64,000 nt of DNA from HKCCE3408 sp038530555 (GTDB lineage Bacteria > Pseudomonadota > Alphaproteobacteria > Rhodobacterales > Rhodobacteraceae). Of this stretch, positions 33,552 to 42,161 are shown in pieces (within the stretch, counting starts at the first letter, position 1; every line of letters begins with the position of its first letter). Position numbers and translations under genes: made by a program. Location of the stretch: NCBI GenBank assembly GCA_038530555.1, contig JBCBCN010000003.1:1-64000 (forward strand), given 5' to 3'. The notes under the pieces were generated by a model. The model was not told the origin of the DNA, did no database searches, and saw only the letters and a list, made by a program, of their open reading frames with translations.

Positions 33552-33975
33552 GGTCTATCGCTCGGATGTGATCGGCGCCTCGGCGGCGCGGGTCTGGTCG
33601 GTGATCCGGGATTTCAACGCTCTGCCGATCTGGACGCCGTTCGTGGCTGAAAGCCGGATCGAGGGCGCTATGCCGTCCGACCGTCTGGGCTGTGTTCGCA
33701 ACTTCCGCCTGCGCGATGGGGGCGAGATCCGGGAGCGTCTACTGGTGCTCGATGACACGCGGATGGCCTGCACCTATGCGATCCTGGACGCGCCCATGCT
33801 GGTCGAGAATTACCGCGCCACGCTGAGGCTCTGGCCCGTTGCGCGCGAGGGCGCCTGTTTCGCGGAATGGAGCGCGCGCTTTGACTGCACGCCCGAGAAT
33901 GAGCCGGGCCTCCTGCGCCAGATCGGCGACGGTGTCTTTGCCGCCGCGCTGGCGCATCTGCGCAAACGCTTCTGA
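33544..33975 (+). CDS. SRPBCC (START-like) family protein
   Basis: A 143-residue single-domain SRPBCC fold. 'GASAARVWSVIRDFNALPIW' is the typical start of the helix-grip, followed by 'GCVRNFRLRDGGEIRERLL' and the C-terminal long helix 'LLRQIGDGVFAAALAHLRKR'. The fold binds hydrophobic ligands or acts as a cyclase/hydratase. It overlaps the flotillin stop by 8 bases, and is clearly paralogous to the N-terminal domain of the next protein (for example 'VWxxIRDFN' in both), pointing to a tandem duplication. Ligand unknown. Confidence 0.88.
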   Translation: MAEVYRSDVIGASAARVWSVIRDFNALPIWTPFVAESRIEGAMPSDRLGCVRNFRLRDGGEIRERLLVLDDTRMACTYAILDAPMLVENYRATLRLWPVAREGACFAEWSARFDCTPENEPGLLRQIGDGVFAAALAHLRKRF

Positions 33976-33983
33976 GCCGAGAG

Positions 33984-35336
33984 ATGCCCACCATCGACAC
34001 CAGCACGATCATCGACGCGCCCATAGACGAGGTCTGGGCGATGATCCGGGACTTCAACAGCCATCTGGACTGGCATCCCGCCATTGCCGACAGCCACATC
34101 GAGGCGGGCCTGCCCGGGGATGCCGTGGGCGCGGTGCGGGCATTCACTCTGACTGATGGTGCGAGGCTTCGAGAGGAGCTGACCGCGCTATCGGATGACG
34201 AATATCGTTTCTCCTACCGCATCCTGAGCTCGGACGTGCCGCTTCTGAATTACCGCGCCCATGTGATGCTCAAGCCTGTCACAGCATCGGCGCGGACCTA
34301 TTGGCGCTGGTGGTCGAGCTTTGACACCCCGCCGGGCCAGGAAGCGGAGCTGTCGCGGGTGGTGCGCGAGGATGTGTACCATGCGGGCTTTGACGCGGTG
34401 GCTGCGCGACTGTCCCAGGGTGTGGCCGCGACGGCGACGGCGCCAACTTCCAACAGCCCGGATCGCGCCCTGAAGGCGGGCTTCAACCTGCTGCTGTGGG
34501 GGACGCATATTGGCGAGGCGGAGCTCAAGCGCTGTGAGGGCCTGGCGCGGATGGGCTGGGACGGGGTCGAAGTGCCGGTCTTTGAAGGCACGCCCCAGGA
34601 ATACGGCGCGCTGGGGCGGCAGTTGCAGGGGATGGGCCTCAAGCGCACAGCGCTCGCTATTATCAGCCAGGGCGATCCCTTGTCCGATGATGCGCAGGCC
34701 AGGAGCCACGCGCTAGATCACCTTAAATACGTCGCCGATTGCAGCCTGGCTGTGGGGGCCGAGGTCCTGGCCGGGCCGCTCACGCAGCCGCTGGGGCAGT
34801 TCTCCGGCCGCGGGCCCACGGAACGCGAGCAAGCCCGCCTGATCGAAACCGGCCGCGCGCTGGCCCGCCATGTCGAGGGCAGCGGCATGAAGATCGCGGT
34901 TGAGCCGCTCAACCGGTTCGAATGCTACGCGCTCAATACCGCTCAGCAGGCCGCCGATCTGGTCAAGGCCGTGGACATGCCGGGCTACGGCTATCTGTTC
35001 GATAGTTTTCACGCCAATATCGAGGAGAAGAACCCCTGGGACGCCCTGCGCCGCCATGCGGGTCAGATGACCCATGTGCATGTCTCGGAAAATGACCGTG
35101 GCACGCCCGGGGCGGGGCATATCGATTTCGCCGCGATGTTCGACGCGCTGCACGAGATCGACTGGGACGGCTGGGTCACGGTCGAGGCCTTCGGCGCGGC
35201 TCTGCACGATATCGCAGCGGCCACCAAGGTCTGGCGCCCGCTTTTCGATGATGAGGACAGCCTGGCGCGGGAGGCCCTGGCGCTGTTGCGAAGGGCATGG
35301 TCAGAGGCGGGGGCGGAGGCAGGCTTGCGGCGCTGA
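33984..35336 (+). CDS. SRPBCC domain fused to sugar isomerase/hydroxypyruvate isomerase-like barrel
   Basis: A 450-residue two-domain protein. Residues 1 to about 145 are an SRPBCC domain ('APIDEVWAMIRDFNSHLDWH'), paralogous to the preceding protein. After an Ala/Thr/Pro linker (about 147-160), residues 163-445 are an AP-endonuclease-2-type TIM barrel. Its metal-binding landmarks are 'GWDGVEVPVFEG', 'IAVEPLNRFECYALNT', 'YLFDSFHANIEEKNP', 'THVHVSENDRGTPGAGHIDF' and 'GWVTVEAFG'; these most resemble tagatose/psicose 3-epimerase and hydroxypyruvate isomerase relatives. It is the last gene of the operon and faces the XRE gene end to end. The fusion suggests ligand capture by the SRPBCC domain next to an isomerase active site. 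Confidence 0.88.
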   Translation: MPTIDTSTIIDAPIDEVWAMIRDFNSHLDWHPAIADSHIEAGLPGDAVGAVRAFTLTDGARLREELTALSDDEYRFSYRILSSDVPLLNYRAHVMLKPVTASARTYWRWWSSFDTPPGQEAELSRVVREDVYHAGFDAVAARLSQGVAATATAPTSNSPDRALKAGFNLLLWGTHIGEAELKRCEGLARMGWDGVEVPVFEGTPQEYGALGRQLQGMGLKRTALAIISQGDPLSDDAQARSHALDHLKYVADCSLAVGAEVLAGPLTQPLGQFSGRGPTEREQARLIETGRALARHVEGSGMKIAVEPLNRFECYALNTAQQAADLVKAVDMPGYGYLFDSFHANIEEKNPWDALRRHAGQMTHVHVSENDRGTPGAGHIDFAAMFDALHEIDWDGWVTVEAFGAALHDIAAATKVWRPLFDDEDSLAREALALLRRAWSEAGAEAGLRR

Positions 35337-35347
35337 TCCCTGTTGCG

Positions 35348-36145
35348 TCAGCCTAGAAGGCGACGGAGAAATCCTGGAACCATGTCCGGTGTCACGGTCG
35401 CCTCGCGCACCAATTGATCGAATTTCTGCGTGAAAAAGCGCACCTCGTCGGCTGCGGTGACCGAGATATAGGCCTGCCCGACATAAATCGACGCCCGCAT
35501 CCGTCCAAAGACCGTATAGGGCGCGGAAAAGGTCTGTCGTGCATCGAAAAGATGCAGCCGCAGCGACGGGTAATGTGCCTCGCACAGTTCGGCCATATGA
35601 GAGATTTGCCGCCGCACCACGCTGAGATCCGCCCCGCGCCACGGGCCCGACCTGGTCGCAAGAAGCTCGAGCCGCTGCTGCGGCATGGCGATCTCCAGGT
35701 CAACCTCTTCCAGATCAAAGCCGCTGAGCACTTTTTCCTGCCCTTCGGCGCCATCCCTTTGGTCCGAAAGGCTCAGCATGTCGGGCAGTTGTGCGGGCAC
35801 ATAGCGCAGCTTGTGCCCGGCTGCTTCCCCGTGCCAGCGCGACAGAATCGTCGTCCCGTCACGCCCTTCAGCCGACAACAATTCGCTGCTCTGGGTCAGC
35901 TCTTGGCGACCATCGCGCGCATTGCTGAGCGCCAGCAGCCAATCGACCGAAACACCGGTGGCCTGGGCGATGCGGCGCAGGGTTTCGGCCCGGGGCAAAC
36001 GGTCTTGCTTGGGGTCGCGCAGCTGCGACAGGGCCGAGCGGTCGATGCCGGTCGCCCGGAGAAAACGCGGGATATCGCCCTGAAAATCCTTGAGCAGCGT
36101 GCCAAAGCGTTCGCGGAAAGCCTCGGCCAGGGCGCGTCTGTCCAT
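35348..36145 (-). CDS. XRE-type helix-turn-helix transcriptional regulator
   Basis: A 265-residue protein beginning at the ATG complementary to 36143-36145, behind AAAGG; a GTG six codons upstream is also in frame. The N-terminal HTH is about residues 20-75 ('FLRATGIDRSALSQLRDPKQ', 'AETLRRIAQATGVSVDWLLA'). The rest (about 100-265) is a sensory or oligomerisation domain without a family I recognise; it contains 'HMAELCEAHYPSLRLHLFDA'. It is divergent from the fatty acid desaturase gene, and the 149 bases between carry direct and inverted repeats, so it likely controls the desaturase and itself (inference). Confidence 0.85.
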   Translation of the reverse strand: MDRRALAEAFRERFGTLLKDFQGDIPRFLRATGIDRSALSQLRDPKQDRLPRAETLRRIAQATGVSVDWLLALSNARDGRQELTQSSELLSAEGRDGTTILSRWHGEAAGHKLRYVPAQLPDMLSLSDQRDGAEGQEKVLSGFDLEEVDLEIAMPQQRLELLATRSGPWRGADLSVVRRQISHMAELCEAHYPSLRLHLFDARQTFSAPYTVFGRMRASIYVGQAYISVTAADEVRFFTQKFDQLVREATVTPDMVPGFLRRLLG

Positions 36146-36172
36146 GAGTGCTGAGCCTTTCACCGGAATGAT

Positions 36173-36232
36173 GTGAGTTTACACGATTTACAATACAATT
36201 ACACGAAAAGACACCACTCACAATAAACTCAC
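36173..36232. promoter_or_regulatory. Operator region between XRE regulator and desaturase
   Basis: Two direct repeats TTACACGA (36179-36186 and 36199-36206) are spaced exactly 20 bases, two helical turns. They are flanked by a perfect inverted repeat GTGAGTTTA (36173-36181) and TAAACTCAC (36224-36232). The stretch is AT-rich in a GC-rich neighbourhood and sits between divergent genes. The XRE protein is the obvious candidate to bind here. Confidence 0.6.
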
Positions 36233-36294
36233 CAAATATCCGGCCTCTCGGACCCGAGGTAGTTTGCGGATACAACCAACTCCAAAGGTGTCCG

Positions 36295-37245
36295 ATGCAA
36301 CTCCGAGAAGAATGGCCAACCCTTGCCTTGTTGGTCGCGGTCTATGGCGCGTTCGCTGTTTTGACCCTCTATGCGCCGCTCTTGCCAAGCGCGCTGCTTG
36401 TCATCTGCCTGGCCCTGGTGATCGCCCAGCATTCCTCGCTGCAGCACGAGGTTCTGCACGGCCACCCGTTCAAGGCCCCGTGGTTGAGCGACCTTACGGT
36501 ATTTCCGGCGCTTGGCCTGTTCGTGCCCTATCTGCGCTTCAAGGACACGCATCTGGCGCATCACTACGACGCCAATCTGACCGATCCCTATGACGATCCG
36601 GAGACCAATTTCCTCGACCAGGAAATCTGGGAAAGACTGCCTGCGCCCGTGCGCCGCTTGGCTGAACTCAATAACACGCTGCTTGGCCGGATGGTCTTTG
36701 GGCCGGCGATATCGCTTGCGCTGTTTTACTGGGGTGATCTGCGCGCAATGCTGAGGGGCGATGGGCGGATCTGGCGCAGTTACGCCGAGCACGGGATGGG
36801 CGTGGCATGCGTGCTGATCTGGGTGGTGGCGATCTGTCAGGTGCCGCTGTGGTCCTATCTCCTGGCGGCTTATCTGGGCATGTCACTGCTGAAAATCCGC
36901 ACCTTCCTAGAGCACCAGGCCCATGAGCGCGCGGCCGCGCGGTCGGTCATCATCGAAGACCGCGGCCCCCTGGCGCTTTTGTTCCTCAACAACAACTACC
37001 ACGCCGTGCACCACGCCCATCCACGCGTGGTCTGGCACAAACTGCCGGGCCTCTATCAAAGCAAGCGCGAGGCCTTTCTGCGGCGCAATGGCGGCTATAG
37101 CTACGCCTCCTACGCCGAGGTGATCGGGCTGTTTTTGTTGCGCGCCAAAGACCCGGTGGCCCATCCGATGTGGACGCGGGGGAACCGGAATGAGGGCGTG
37201 GAGGGGTCAGTGGAGATGCATGAGGTTGGCCGACAGGCCGGTTGA
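36295..37245 (+). CDS. Fatty acid desaturase
   Basis: A 316-residue membrane di-iron desaturase with four or so hydrophobic segments. Three His boxes are visible: HEVLHGH at residues 51-57, HLAHH at 86-90 and HAVHHAHP in the C-terminal half ('NNNYHAVHHAHPRVVWHKLP'). AAAGGTG precedes the ATG. The family introduces double bases or hydroxyl groups in acyl chains or related lipids, using reduced ferredoxin or rubredoxin. It is divergent from the XRE regulator, which probably adjusts its expression. Substrate and regioselectivity not predictable; a beta-carotene-type hydroxylase is less likely. Confidence 0.88.
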   Translation: MQLREEWPTLALLVAVYGAFAVLTLYAPLLPSALLVICLALVIAQHSSLQHEVLHGHPFKAPWLSDLTVFPALGLFVPYLRFKDTHLAHHYDANLTDPYDDPETNFLDQEIWERLPAPVRRLAELNNTLLGRMVFGPAISLALFYWGDLRAMLRGDGRIWRSYAEHGMGVACVLIWVVAICQVPLWSYLLAAYLGMSLLKIRTFLEHQAHERAAARSVIIEDRGPLALLFLNNNYHAVHHAHPRVVWHKLPGLYQSKREAFLRRNGGYSYASYAEVIGLFLLRAKDPVAHPMWTRGNRNEGVEGSVEMHEVGRQAG

Positions 37246-37250
37246 AGGCG

Positions 37251-38294
37251 CTAATCGCCCTGCTGCTCGAGAAATTCGCACACGTTCATGATGCGGATTT
37301 GATAGCTTTCGAGAACATGAGAGCGCGGTCGCGGAGTTGAAAATACAATCTCGCACTCATTGGCGGCATTTGTGGCGACTTCGAAAACGTGGCCCGCAAA
37401 GACGCGAACGGGGCCGGTTTCGTCGAAAATGTATATCCCCGCTGTATCCTCACCAAAGCTCCGAGCTATCCTGTTGTCGATCGCTGACCCAATGCCAGCC
37501 GGGGTGTAAAAAAACCGACGGACTCGAAGATTTTCGTCGGGTACGTATAGAGATATGATCTCGATATCGTCCGGGGACTTAATGAGAGCGACTTCAATTG
37601 GGACATCGTTTTCGAAGTGGTATCGAAGTCCAAGCAGGTCGAGGATCGGACTTAACATCTGCCAGTTGCCACCATTTACATCTCTGAGATTCACCGTAAG
37701 TGGAACCGTGCGGAGGCGCTCGGAATGCTCGGAAAATGGTACTCTTACACGACTTCCATCCGGATACTCGAGGTAAGAAATTTGGGTCTGCTGATCTCTA
37801 TCTGCTTCAATAATGTGATCGAAAGGCCGTGCTGGTGACCAGCTGGTATAGATGAGTATTGGATCAACATATTCGGTCGGCTGTCCGCCAAGAAAACAGA
37901 CTTCGTCCTCTTCTTGCATCGGCAGAAATTCGACCTCACCGGCTTCGCCCTCGCGGGCCACAAAATAAAGGCTCTGCTCCCGGTTTCTCGGATTGAAAAA
38001 CGCGAGGCCTGTTGTGACGCGTGAATTGTAACAGACCCTTGCCCCGGAGGCTGGGGCGAATTCTTGCAGTTCTCCAGCACGATTGAGCGTGTAGGCATAT
38101 CGTCCCTGGCGATCATTGGGTTCGCCGCCGAAGATAATGATGTTATCGCCAATCCATTGCAGCCCACGGACCGTCGACACCACATCGTGCTCGACCAGTA
38201 TCGTCGAGGTATCGATGAACCCGGGCGCCTCATCCCGACACCCGGCCAGAGCCAACGCAGCCGTCAGCGCGAAAATGGCAAGCACTCGCAGCAC
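37251..38294 (-). CDS. Predicted lipoprotein of unknown function
   Basis: A 347-residue protein with a clear lipoprotein signal: 'MLRVLAIFALTAALALAGC', cleaved before C19. The mature part shows repeated beta-strand patterns ('LQWIGDNIIIFGGEPNDRQG', 'GLAFFNPRNREQSLYFVARE') that could form a beta-propeller-like fold, but no family is recognised. Base composition is clearly lower in GC (about 48 % in a sampled 60 bases) than the flanking transporter genes. It follows livM by 14 bases on the same strand and is the last gene of the second Liv operon. Probably a recent insertion or fast-evolving passenger; relation to transport unknown. Confidence 0.75.
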   Translation of the reverse strand: MLRVLAIFALTAALALAGCRDEAPGFIDTSTILVEHDVVSTVRGLQWIGDNIIIFGGEPNDRQGRYAYTLNRAGELQEFAPASGARVCYNSRVTTGLAFFNPRNREQSLYFVAREGEAGEVEFLPMQEEDEVCFLGGQPTEYVDPILIYTSWSPARPFDHIIEADRDQQTQISYLEYPDGSRVRVPFSEHSERLRTVPLTVNLRDVNGGNWQMLSPILDLLGLRYHFENDVPIEVALIKSPDDIEIISLYVPDENLRVRRFFYTPAGIGSAIDNRIARSFGEDTAGIYIFDETGPVRVFAGHVFEVATNAANECEIVFSTPRPRSHVLESYQIRIMNVCEFLEQQGD

Positions 38295-38308
38295 TGCGTC
38301 ACATCCTC

Positions 38309-39685
38309 CTATCGCTCCGGGATCAGGCCCCTGGGGCTAAACCGCAGCACTAGGAGCAGGATCATCCCCATCGTCAGCAGGCGCATATGCGCGGCACTGT
38401 CGAGGAGGTGTTCGGCCAGCGGGGAGCCGGGCTCGAGGAAGGACGTGATGCCTTGCAGAAGCAGCAGGCCCAGAGGCTCCACCTGCACCCAGAGCCACCA
38501 GATCAGAAAGCCGCCTAAAACCGCGCCCCAATTGTTGCCCGAGCCGCCGACGATCACCATGACCCAGATAAGGAAGGTGAAGCGGAGCGGCTGATAGGTG
38601 CCGGGCACGAGTTGGCTGTCGAGCGTGGTCATCATCGCGCCCGCGATCCCGCAAACGGCCGAGCCCAGGATGAAGATCTGGAGGTGACGCGCCTTGACGT
38701 CCTTGCCCATCGCCGCGGCCGAGACCTCATTGTCGCGGATCGCGCGCATCATCCGGCCCCAGGGGGAGTTCCAGGCCTTCTCGCTAAGCCAGATAAGCAC
38801 GCCCAGAACCACAAGAAACAGCGCGGCATAGGCCAGCTTGACCGCGATCGTGGAGGCCGTGACGGGGTCTGCGCCAAGAGCCGCGGCGACGCCCTGAAAG
38901 CTCTCGCTGGCCTGCAAGTTCACCTCATAGGGGACCGGGCGCGGGATGCCGGTGACGTTCTTGACGCCGCGGGCGAGCCAATCCTCGTTCTTGAGAACCG
39001 CGATAATGATCTCAGCGATGCCAAGCGTGGCGATGGCGAGGTAATCCGAGCGCAGGCCAAGGGCCGTCTTGCCGATGATCCACGCCGTCCCCGCCGCCAA
39101 AAGGCCACCGAAGGGCCAGGCGAGCAGGATGAAAAGGTCGGTCTGACGTCCCTCCCGCCCGATGGCGAGGATGTTGAGGCCGCCCAGAAAGCCGGTGGAG
39201 GCCGGATCGACGGCCTCGACGGCCGCAACAGCAGGGTCAAAGACCATGCGGAACAGGCCAAACCCCAGCAGGAGAAAGGCCAGGAGGGCCAGGCCCCGCA
39301 GGCGCCCGGGGGGCAGCGCAGCAAAAAGCAGGATCGCGCCCACAATCGTCCCCGCCCCCAGCACAAGGCCTAGGATCACGCCGAAGCCGCCCGCGCCCCA
39401 GGCCTCCGGCACCGGCTCGGCACCGATCAGCACCGCGGCCAGCCCACCCAGCGCGACGAAGCCCATAACGCCCACATTGAACAGGCCCGCATAGCCCCAT
39501 TGCATATTGACGCCGAGCGCCATGATCGCGCTGACCAGGCCCATGTTGAAAATGGTCAGCGCGGTGTTCCAGGACTGCACGAGGCCGGTGCCTAGAAAGA
39601 GCACGCCGACCAGGGCGAACAGCGCCACATTCTTGAGGTTGATGCCTGGCGCGGGCGCGGTGTTTGGGGCCGTGGCGTCGCTCAT
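38309..39685 (-). CDS. livM: Branched-chain-type ABC permease LivM (second system)
   Basis: A 458-residue permease, longer than typical LivM (about 320-420) owing to extra hydrophobic segments in the N-terminal third ('GAILLFAALPPGRLRGLALL'). Core landmarks are 'YAGLFNVGVMGFVALGGLAA', 'LRSDYLAIATLGIAEIIIAV', 'RAIRDNEVSAAAMGKDVKAR' and 'LRFSPRGLIPER' at the C terminus. It overlaps the LivH start region by 4 bases. It belongs to the minus-strand operon from LivK (45060) to the lipoprotein (37251). Long LivM forms often belong to amide, urea or aromatic acid transporters. Confidence 0.9.
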   Translation of the reverse strand: MSDATAPNTAPAPGINLKNVALFALVGVLFLGTGLVQSWNTALTIFNMGLVSAIMALGVNMQWGYAGLFNVGVMGFVALGGLAAVLIGAEPVPEAWGAGGFGVILGLVLGAGTIVGAILLFAALPPGRLRGLALLAFLLLGFGLFRMVFDPAVAAVEAVDPASTGFLGGLNILAIGREGRQTDLFILLAWPFGGLLAAGTAWIIGKTALGLRSDYLAIATLGIAEIIIAVLKNEDWLARGVKNVTGIPRPVPYEVNLQASESFQGVAAALGADPVTASTIAVKLAYAALFLVVLGVLIWLSEKAWNSPWGRMMRAIRDNEVSAAAMGKDVKARHLQIFILGSAVCGIAGAMMTTLDSQLVPGTYQPLRFTFLIWVMVIVGGSGNNWGAVLGGFLIWWLWVQVEPLGLLLLQGITSFLEPGSPLAEHLLDSAAHMRLLTMGMILLLVLRFSPRGLIPER

Positions 39686-40692
39686 ACGGCTTTCCCCTTC
39701 ATGATCCCCGTGGGCTTAAACAGCAGCACGATCAGCAAAATCCCGAAACTGACGGCGAATTTATAATCCGTGCTGAGCAGTTGCAGGAGGCCGTCAGGCT
39801 GCCAATCCTCTGGCCCGAGGTAGCCCACGACTTTGCGGAAGGCATAGGTCACGCCAACCTCAGAGAAGGCGATGACGAAACCACCCAAGATCGCGCCCAG
39901 GGGATTGCCCAGACCGCCCACGATAGCGGCGGCGAAGATCGGCAGCAGGAGTTGGAAATAGGTGAACGGTTTGAAGCTCTTGTCGAGCCCGTAGAGCACG
40001 CCCGCCGTGGTGGCTAAGGCCGCGACGATGATCCAGGTGACCAGGACAACGCGGTCGGGATTGATCCCGGACAAAAGCGCCAGGTCTTCATTGTCCGAAA
40101 ACGCCCGCATGGATTTGCCCGTGCGGGTGCGGTTTAGAAACCAAAAGAGCGCCGCAACCGCGATCAAGGCGACGACGATGGTGATGCCTTGGGTCGTGCG
40201 AAAGGCGAGCCCCTCATCGAGGCCGGTCATCTCGCGAAAATCGCGGGCGCGGATGATAAACCGCTCCCCATCCGCGAAGCGTTGATCGTCCACACCGATC
40301 ACAAAGCGCACGATGCCGTTCATGATGAACATCACGCCCAGCGAGGCGATGACGAAAATCACCGGTTTGGCCTTTTGCTGCCGGTAAAAGCGATAGACCA
40401 GCCGGTCCGTGCCGATCATCAGCGCCGCGGTCACAGCGATCCCCAGCGGCAGCGCGATCAGTGCGGTGGGCAGGGGGCCAAGGCTGATCCCCGCCGCTTG
40501 CAGGCCCCATGTGCCGAAAATCACCACCATCGTGCCGAAGGCCATCGTGTCGCCATGGGCGAAATTGGAAAACCGCAGGATGCCGTAGATCAACGTGACA
40601 CCCAGCGCGCCCAGCGCCAGTTGCGCGCCATAGGCGGTGGCCGGAATGATCACGAAATTCGCGAGCGTCACGAGGGCATTCAGAAAGTCCAT
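39682..40692 (-). CDS. livH: Branched-chain-type ABC permease LivH (second system)
   Basis: A 336-residue permease with about eight hydrophobic segments. LivH landmarks are 'LGALGVTLIYGILRFSNFAH' with 'GDTMAFGTM' (about residues 27-54), 'SMRAFSDNEDLALLSGINPD' (the EAA-like loop) and 'GGLGNPLGAILGGFVIAFSE'. It is transcribed with LivM, whose start overlaps its stop. It pairs with LivM to form the membrane channel. Substrate unknown. Confidence 0.9.
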   Translation of the reverse strand: MDFLNALVTLANFVIIPATAYGAQLALGALGVTLIYGILRFSNFAHGDTMAFGTMVVIFGTWGLQAAGISLGPLPTALIALPLGIAVTAALMIGTDRLVYRFYRQQKAKPVIFVIASLGVMFIMNGIVRFVIGVDDQRFADGERFIIRARDFREMTGLDEGLAFRTTQGITIVVALIAVAALFWFLNRTRTGKSMRAFSDNEDLALLSGINPDRVVLVTWIIVAALATTAGVLYGLDKSFKPFTYFQLLLPIFAAAIVGGLGNPLGAILGGFVIAFSEVGVTYAFRKVVGYLGPEDWQPDGLLQLLSTDYKFAVSFGILLIVLLFKPTGIMKGKAV

Positions 40693-40763
40693 GCGCGATC
40701 TCCCCCTGCTGTGGCGGGCAGGCTTTGGCGGCTGAGTGACATGCTGAGTGACCTGGCCATCCC

Positions 40764-41540
40764 CTACCCTCCGAGAAAGCTCTTGCGCACGTCCGGGTCG
40801 GCCAAAAGCTCTTGACCGGTGCCGGTATAGGCGTTGCGACCCTGGACCATGACATAGCCCTTATTGGCGATCTCCAGGGCCTGGCGGGCGTTCTGCTCGA
40901 CCATCAGGATCGGAATGCCCGTGCGGCTGACCTCGATGATACGGTCGAAAAGCTCATCCATGACGATGGGCGAAACACCCGCCGTCGGCTCATCGAGCAT
41001 CAGGACCTTGGGCTCGGTCATCAGCGCGCGACCCACCGCCACTTGCTGACGCTGCCCGCCTGAAAGCTCTCCCGCGGCCTGGCGGCGCTTTTCGCGCAAG
41101 ATCGGGAAGAGGTCATAGACCTGCTCCATCGTGGCGCGGATATCGTCGCGGCGGATGAAGGCGCCCATCTCCAGGTTCTCCTCCACGCTCATCGAGGTGA
41201 AGATATTGGCGTTTTGCGGCACGAAGCCCATGCCCTTGGCGACCCGCGCCTGAGGCGTCAGCGCGCTAATGTCCTCGCCACCCAGAAGGACGCGGCCCTC
41301 GCGCAAGTTGAGCATTCCGAAGACGGCCTTCATCGCGGTTGATTTGCCCGCGCCGTTCGGGCCCACGATCACCGCGATCTCGCCGGGGTTCACCGCGATG
41401 GTGCAGCTATGCAAGATATCAGCGCCGGTGCCGTAGCCGCCGGTCATGGCTTCGCCGATCAGAAAGGCCTCGGCCGTGTCAGCCACGGGCGGAGTTTGGG
41501 GGCTTTGGTTGGTGTCGTTGGTTTGCCGGCGTTCGATCAT
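40764..41540 (-). CDS. livF: ABC transporter ATPase LivF (second system)
   Basis: A 258-residue ATPase with an unusual 28-residue Thr/Pro/Gln-rich N-terminal extension before the first strand. Walker A is 'GPNGAGKST', the signature 'LSGGQRQQVAVGRAL', Walker B 'VLMLDEPTAGVSP', and 'ILMVEQNARQALEIA' follows. It works with LivG for the LivHM permease. No clear ribosome site precedes the chosen ATG; the homology needs a start at or near it. A 71-base gap separates it from LivH and an 18-base gap from the exported protein gene upstream. Confidence 0.9.
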   Translation of the reverse strand: MIERRQTNDTNQSPQTPPVADTAEAFLIGEAMTGGYGTGADILHSCTIAVNPGEIAVIVGPNGAGKSTAMKAVFGMLNLREGRVLLGGEDISALTPQARVAKGMGFVPQNANIFTSMSVEENLEMGAFIRRDDIRATMEQVYDLFPILREKRRQAAGELSGGQRQQVAVGRALMTEPKVLMLDEPTAGVSPIVMDELFDRIIEVSRTGIPILMVEQNARQALEIANKGYVMVQGRNAYTGTGQELLADPDVRKSFLGG

Positions 41541-41558
41541 CTAGAGGAGAACTTTCTA

Positions 41559-42161
41559 TCACCGATACACATCGAAAAGGCCGACAAAGGTCTCGTGCAG
41601 ATATTCGTGCGCCGGGCTAAAATGATCAAAGTCCGTTTCGGTAATCAGAAGTGCTGTTACTTCATCGAATTGTAACTCGGATACAGCAGCGGTCACGGAG
41701 TAGCCGCCGCGAATTTCGTAAGTGAACGTCGCAACGAAAGCATCTTCAGCGCCATCACCGAAAGTATACCCCCCCAGATAATCGAGCTCTGTCATGTCAG
41801 AAGCTTGACTATCCAAGTGACCCTCGTAGTGGGCAAAAATGAGATCAGTTGCTCCGAAACCGTCGTTGCGACCGACGTTATAGATTATGACGAAACCGTA
41901 TTCATATCCGCCGTATTGATAGGCCCACATTTGATCATCGTTGGTCTCAAATGGAACCCAAGCGGAGATGTTCCCACAGAATGAAAGCCAATCCGTGAGG
42001 TCATCGCAGCCTCGAAGCGTCGGATCAGCGAAGCGCCAGGTATTATCTTCCAGGATTATGATCTCTCTGCCGTCGGCGAGACCCCGTCCGATTACGTCTT
42101 GGGCCGAGACAGAATGGAGCGAGAAAAGCAAAATCGCCAAGAAAAAGAGAGGGCTTCTCAT
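41559..42161 (-). CDS. Exported protein of unknown function inside Liv operon
   Basis: A 200-residue protein with a signal peptide 'MRSPLFFLAILLFSLHSVSA' cleaved before QDV. The mature start 'GLADGREIIILEDNTWRF' resembles short periplasmic proteins whose function is unknown, and two cysteines ('RGCDDLTDWLSFCGN') could form a disulfide. A sampled 60 bases are only about 42 % GC, far below the flanking ATPase genes, which points to foreign origin or different constraint. Its ATG overlaps the LivG stop by 4 bases (ATGA), so it is tightly embedded in the operon between LivG and LivF. Confidence 0.75.
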   Translation of the reverse strand: MRSPLFFLAILLFSLHSVSAQDVIGRGLADGREIIILEDNTWRFADPTLRGCDDLTDWLSFCGNISAWVPFETNDDQMWAYQYGGYEYGFVIIYNVGRNDGFGATDLIFAHYEGHLDSQASDMTELDYLGGYTFGDGAEDAFVATFTYEIRGGYSVTAAVSELQFDEVTALLITETDFDHFSPAHEYLHETFVGLFDVYR

